From: Bacteroidetes bacterium UBA6491
GTDB lineage: Bacteria; Bacteroidota; Bacteroidia; NS11-12g; UBA9320
DNA: 8,410 bases
Assembly (NCBI GenBank): GCA_002436505.1
Contig: DJML01000010.1
Location: forward strand, 1-8,410
Reading direction: 5' to 3'
A program made the translations under genes and the position numbers. Under the pieces are notes generated by a model. The model did no database searches. It was given only the letters and a program-made list of their open reading frames with translations, and was not told where the DNA came from. Below are positions 5,404-8,410 of this stretch, piece by piece. Numbering within the stretch: the first letter of the stretch is position 1; each line of letters opens with the position of its first letter.

Positions 5404-7377
5404 ATGCAAATGAGACTTTATAAACGTGCAATTTTTACTTTTTTATTTAGCGCCGTAACATTTTCAAGCTTCTCGCAAAAATCAGGTCCTATTATCTTCA
5501 CCGTTGATTCAGACACGGTTTGGGGTGGGGAATTTGAGCGGGTTTACAGCAAGAATAATCAAGTGGAATCGCAGAAACCTACTGCTGAAGAGATACAGGA
5601 GTATCTTGATCTTTATGTAAGATTTAAGCTTAAGGTCAAGGAAGCATATTCTCTTAAAATGGATACAAGCAGGGCCTACCTGACAGAATTGGCCGGTTAC
5701 AGAAGAACTTTAGCGCAACCTTATTTAACTGACAAAAAAGTTACGGATGAACTCATCAACGAGGCTTACGAAAGAAAAAAATATGAAGTGAATGCCAGTA
5801 ATCTGATGATCCATCTTTCTCCGGTTGCAAGTCCTGAGGACACACTGAAAGCCTATAACAGGATCAAGGTATGGAGAGATATGATCGTTTCAGGAAAAGT
5901 GAGTTTTGCTGACATGGCCAGGGATTCATCAACTGATCAAAGTGCTAAAACAAATAACGGTGAACTTGGATATTTTACCGTTTTCAGCATGATCTACCCA
6001 TTTGAGAATATGGCATACAATACTCCTGTAAATGGTGTAAGCCCCATCTTCAGAACACAGTACGGTTACCACATACTCAGGGTAAATGACAAACGGCCTA
6101 ACCGTGGCGAAAGAAAAGTCGCACATATTATGATCCGCGTGAACAATGAATCTGAGATCGAAGAAAAGAAAGCACAGATCGATGCCGTGTACAAGGAGCT
6201 TAAAGAAGGTACATCATGGGATGAATTAGTGGACCGGTACACACAGGATTTTAGCACAAGAACTAGAGGCGGCGAAATGAACTGGTTCGGAAGCATTACC
6301 AGTACTGACGGAATTCCGGCAACTTTCCGTGAAGCAGCATTTGCTTTGAAGAAGATCGGTGAATATTCGCAGCCGGTCCTTACAGAAGCCGGCTGGCACA
6401 TTATTAAACTAAATGAAGAAAGAGAAATGCTTTCACTCGATGAAATGAGGGAAACCTTGAAATACCGTATTTCGAAAGATCAGCGTGGCGAAATAAATAA
6501 AGCCGCTGTATTAAAACGCGTTAAAGAAGAGAACAATTACACACCTTTCGAGTCAAGCATCAATAAATTCATGGAATCTCTTGACAGCGACGTTAAAAAC
6601 AAAGCCTGGAAGGCAACACCTTTCCATGAAACTGATGAGGTTTTGTTCACTATTGCCAATAAGAAATATACCTATGCTGAATTTGCAAAGTATCTTTTCA
6701 TCCACCAGCCTTTCAGAGGACAGGGAAAACCCGCAGAAGTAGGAATGTCGGTATTTGAAAAGTACGTTGATGAAATGAATATGGATTACGAAGAGTCTGT
6801 TCTTGAAGACAAGTATCCTAAATTCAGATATCTCATGCAGGAGTACCGCGACGGCATCCTGTTGTTTGAACTGACCAGTAAAATGGTATGGGAAAAGGCA
6901 ACAGAAGACACTACCGGTCTTAGAGCATTTTTTGAGTCGAACAGGGATAACTACCGTTGGGATCAGCGTGCCGATATAACGATCTATTCCTGCAAGGACG
7001 AAAAGACAAAGAAAAAGGTCAACAAACTGCTCAACAGTGGCAAATCAGATGAAGATATTTCAAAAAAGATAAACGCGAGAAATCCGCTTAAGGTTCAGAT
7101 ATCAATGAAGCGAATTGAACGTGGAGTCGACACCGTTTATAACGCCATTGAATGGTCCGAAGGCATCTATCCTTTTGATGACGGATCAAAGAACAGCCTA
7201 CTTGTTAAGGTTACAAATGTTATTGAACCCGGATTGAAAGAATTAAATGAAGTGAAAGGACCTGTAACTTCTGACTACCAGGAATACCTGGAAGACAAGT
7301 GGATAACTGAACTTAAAGGTAAATACAAGGTCGAAATGAATGAGCAGGGACTCGACCAGCTGTTCAGCAGTAAATGA
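5404..7377 (+). CDS. Periplasmic peptidyl-prolyl cis-trans isomerase, double parvulin domain (SurA/PpiC-like)
   Basis: This is a 657-residue exported foldase/chaperone. Residues 1-25 form a Sec signal peptide with a basic start and cleavage near SFSQ. A SurA-like N-terminal chaperone segment (about 30-125) precedes two parvulin domains: one at about 130-228, with GELGYF and GYHIL, and one at about 238-337, with AHIMI, a GGEMNWFG stretch and GWHII. The remaining 300 residues look like a second chaperone segment (from about 413) and a very degenerate third parvulin-like region (about 523-608). In domain 1 the first-strand histidine is replaced (Asn133), while domain 2 keeps His241 and His332. 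The likely role is proline isomerisation and chaperoning of outer-membrane or secreted proteins. An alternative ATG at 5410 lies 6 nt after AGGA and may be the real start; AGGA directly abuts the first ATG. The next gene overlaps by ATGA. Confidence 0.92.
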   Translation: MQMRLYKRAIFTFLFSAVTFSSFSQKSGPIIFTVDSDTVWGGEFERVYSKNNQVESQKPTAEEIQEYLDLYVRFKLKVKEAYSLKMDTSRAYLTELAGYRRTLAQPYLTDKKVTDELINEAYERKKYEVNASNLMIHLSPVASPEDTLKAYNRIKVWRDMIVSGKVSFADMARDSSTDQSAKTNNGELGYFTVFSMIYPFENMAYNTPVNGVSPIFRTQYGYHILRVNDKRPNRGERKVAHIMIRVNNESEIEEKKAQIDAVYKELKEGTSWDELVDRYTQDFSTRTRGGEMNWFGSITSTDGIPATFREAAFALKKIGEYSQPVLTEAGWHIIKLNEEREMLSLDEMRETLKYRISKDQRGEINKAAVLKRVKEENNYTPFESSINKFMESLDSDVKNKAWKATPFHETDEVLFTIANKKYTYAEFAKYLFIHQPFRGQGKPAEVGMSVFEKYVDEMNMDYEESVLEDKYPKFRYLMQEYRDGILLFELTSKMVWEKATEDTTGLRAFFESNRDNYRWDQRADITIYSCKDEKTKKKVNKLLNSGKSDEDISKKINARNPLKVQISMKRIERGVDTVYNAIEWSEGIYPFDDGSKNSLLVKVTNVIEPGLKELNEVKGPVTSDYQEYLEDKWITELKGKYKVEMNEQGLDQLFSSK

Positions 7378-8225
7378 AAAAAAGCATCCTACTAATAGTG
7401 CTGGCTGTGACTTTGGCCACTTGTGACAGATCTTCCCCTCAGGATCATCAGGAGGGGGAAATTGTTGCCACTGCTTTCGGTGCTCACCTTTTACTGAATG
7501 ATCTTCAAAATCAAATTCCCGATGACATTTCACTCGACGACAGCACCTATCTGGCCGAACGGCTGATTGAACAGTGGGTGAGCCGACAGGCACTGTTAAA
7601 CAAAGCAGAAATCATCTTAAGTGAAGATGAAAAGGACCTTGAAAAAAGACTTTCGCAGTACCGGGAAGACCTGCTGATCTATGCCATGCAGAGCAAGATG
7701 ATCGAAGAACAGTTGTCAACTGAGGTTTCTACTGAAGAGATCGAATTATACTACGAAAACAACAAGCAGAACTTTGAACTTAAAGAGAACATTGTCCGCC
7801 TCTCCTTCTTTAAACTTCCGTCAGAACTAAAAAACCTTGACCGTCTTTGGTCAAAATTCCGGCAAGGTGATGATGAATCCATTAATGAGGTAATGGCCGC
7901 TGCCATTGAAAACGAGATGAATTTTCACAGGGACGAGGACATCTGGTTAAAATTCAATGACATCTTAAAAGAAATACCGATCAACACCTACAACCAGGAA
8001 AATTACCTGGCCAATCATAAGGTGTTCAAAATTGAAGAAGGAAACTTTATTTTCTTTATCAGGATCATAGATTTTAGAATAAAGAACAGCATATCGCCGT
8101 TAGAATTTGAAAGTGAACGTATTCGCAGTATCATAATCAACAAACGGAAAGTTGAACTTTTGAAACAAATAGAAGATAAGATCGTAGAAGAGGCATACGA
8201 AAAGAATAATATCATTATTAATTGA
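7374..8225 (+). CDS. SurA-N-like putative lipoprotein with degenerate PPIase region
   Basis: This 283-residue protein starts with Met-Lys-Lys, a hydrophobic stretch and LATC, so Cys17 is a plausible lipidated residue; threonine just before the cysteine is atypical for a lipobox. Residues 29-115 look like the SurA N-terminal chaperone segment: a short beta pair (about 29-38) and then helices with LAERLIEQWVSRQALLNKAE (60-79). The stretch EEIELYYENNKQNF (121-134) resembles the linker before a parvulin domain. The following region (about 138-235) has the length of a parvulin domain but lacks the GELG and G-aromatic-HI motifs, so isomerase activity is unlikely. The C-terminus is a charged helix. 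The role is inferred to be membrane-anchored help for the two flanking foldases. Its ATG overlaps the preceding stop codon (ATGA), and its stop codon overlaps the next start (TTGA). Family assignment rests on pattern and context. Confidence 0.75.
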   Translation: MKKSILLIVLAVTLATCDRSSPQDHQEGEIVATAFGAHLLLNDLQNQIPDDISLDDSTYLAERLIEQWVSRQALLNKAEIILSEDEKDLEKRLSQYREDLLIYAMQSKMIEEQLSTEVSTEEIELYYENNKQNFELKENIVRLSFFKLPSELKNLDRLWSKFRQGDDESINEVMAAAIENEMNFHRDEDIWLKFNDILKEIPINTYNQENYLANHKVFKIEEGNFIFFIRIIDFRIKNSISPLEFESERIRSIIINKRKVELLKQIEDKIVEEAYEKNNIIIN

Positions 8226-8410
8226 AAAATTTTAAAACATCCATCTTTTGGATGATCGGAATATTTTGTTCGGTCACGCAAGTAACAGCGCAAACCAACC
8301 AGGTTTTAGAGGAAGTAATTGCTGTTGTTGGCGACAACGTAATTCTCATGAGTGACCTTGACCGGGAGGTGGCACAGATAAAACAACAGTACCCTGAGTA
8401 CGAAGGCGAC
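8222..8410 (+). CDS. surA: SurA periplasmic chaperone / peptidyl-prolyl isomerase, N-terminal part (cut by window edge)
   Basis: Only the first 63 codons are present. They encode a signal peptide (basic Lys-Asn-Phe-Lys start, hydrophobic core, cleavage near TAQ) followed by EEVIAVVGDNVILMSDLDRE, the hallmark opening of SurA: a valine-rich strand, the Val-Gly-Asp/Asn turn and the Ser-Asp-Leu segment. SurA escorts outer-membrane beta-barrel proteins through the periplasm. The start is taken as TTG at 8222 because it gives the basic signal-peptide start and overlaps the previous stop codon as TTGA. The in-frame ATG at 8252 would remove all positive charge from the signal peptide. The parvulin domains lie beyond the window. 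It is the third SurA-like gene of the operon. Confidence 0.87.
   Translation, partial: MKNFKTSIFWMIGIFCSVTQVTAQTNQVLEEVIAVVGDNVILMSDLDREVAQIKQQYPEYEGD

Noticed and set aside
1..8410. Mobile element, CRISPR array, toxin-antitoxin or phage defence system
   Set aside because: No transposase, integrase, regularly spaced repeats, tRNA-linked repeats or small paired genes are seen; all genes look like ordinary chromosomal genes of one base composition.

Overview
The window looks like chromosomal DNA of a Bacteroidota bacterium, most likely of the Cytophagales/marine type. The reasons are the moderate, slightly AT-rich composition, poor Shine-Dalgarno sites, TAnnTTTG-like promoter elements, a short (about 350 residue) MenE-type ligase, and a cluster of consecutive SurA/PpiC-like proteins. 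This is judged from sequence features, not from a database match. All genes appear intact. There are no tRNA or rRNA genes, CRISPR arrays, insertion sequences or prophage signs.

Layout: two divergent gene blocks are fired from one 169-bp regulatory region (5235-5403). Leftward (minus strand), in order of transcription: a Tat-exported class V aminotransferase/epimerase-like PLP protein (5234-3954), a MenE-like acyl-CoA synthetase overlapping it by 11 bp (3964-2903), a secreted cupin (2891-2490), an iodotyrosine deiodinase-like flavoprotein (2449-1778), a D-cysteine desulfhydrase/ACC-deaminase-family PLP enzyme overlapping it by 8 bp (1785-904), and, after a 127-bp gap, the N-terminal half of a ClC chloride channel/antiporter that runs off the left edge (776-1). 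The tight spacing makes the first five genes a probable operon, although they do not form an obvious single pathway.

Rightward (plus strand): a 657-residue periplasmic peptidyl-prolyl isomerase with two parvulin domains (5404-7377), a SurA-like putative lipoprotein that seems to have lost its parvulin signature (7374-8225, ATGA overlap), and the start of a true SurA (8222 to the right edge, TTG start, TTGA overlap). These should act together in the periplasm on outer-membrane protein folding.

The points most worth attention are the complete Glu-Tyr-Lys substrate-binding triad of the deiodinase homologue and its halide-linked neighbourhood, the graded loss of catalytic motifs across the PPIase cluster, and the dense palindromes and tandem repeat in the divergent promoter region. 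No clearly new system is proven by the sequence alone.
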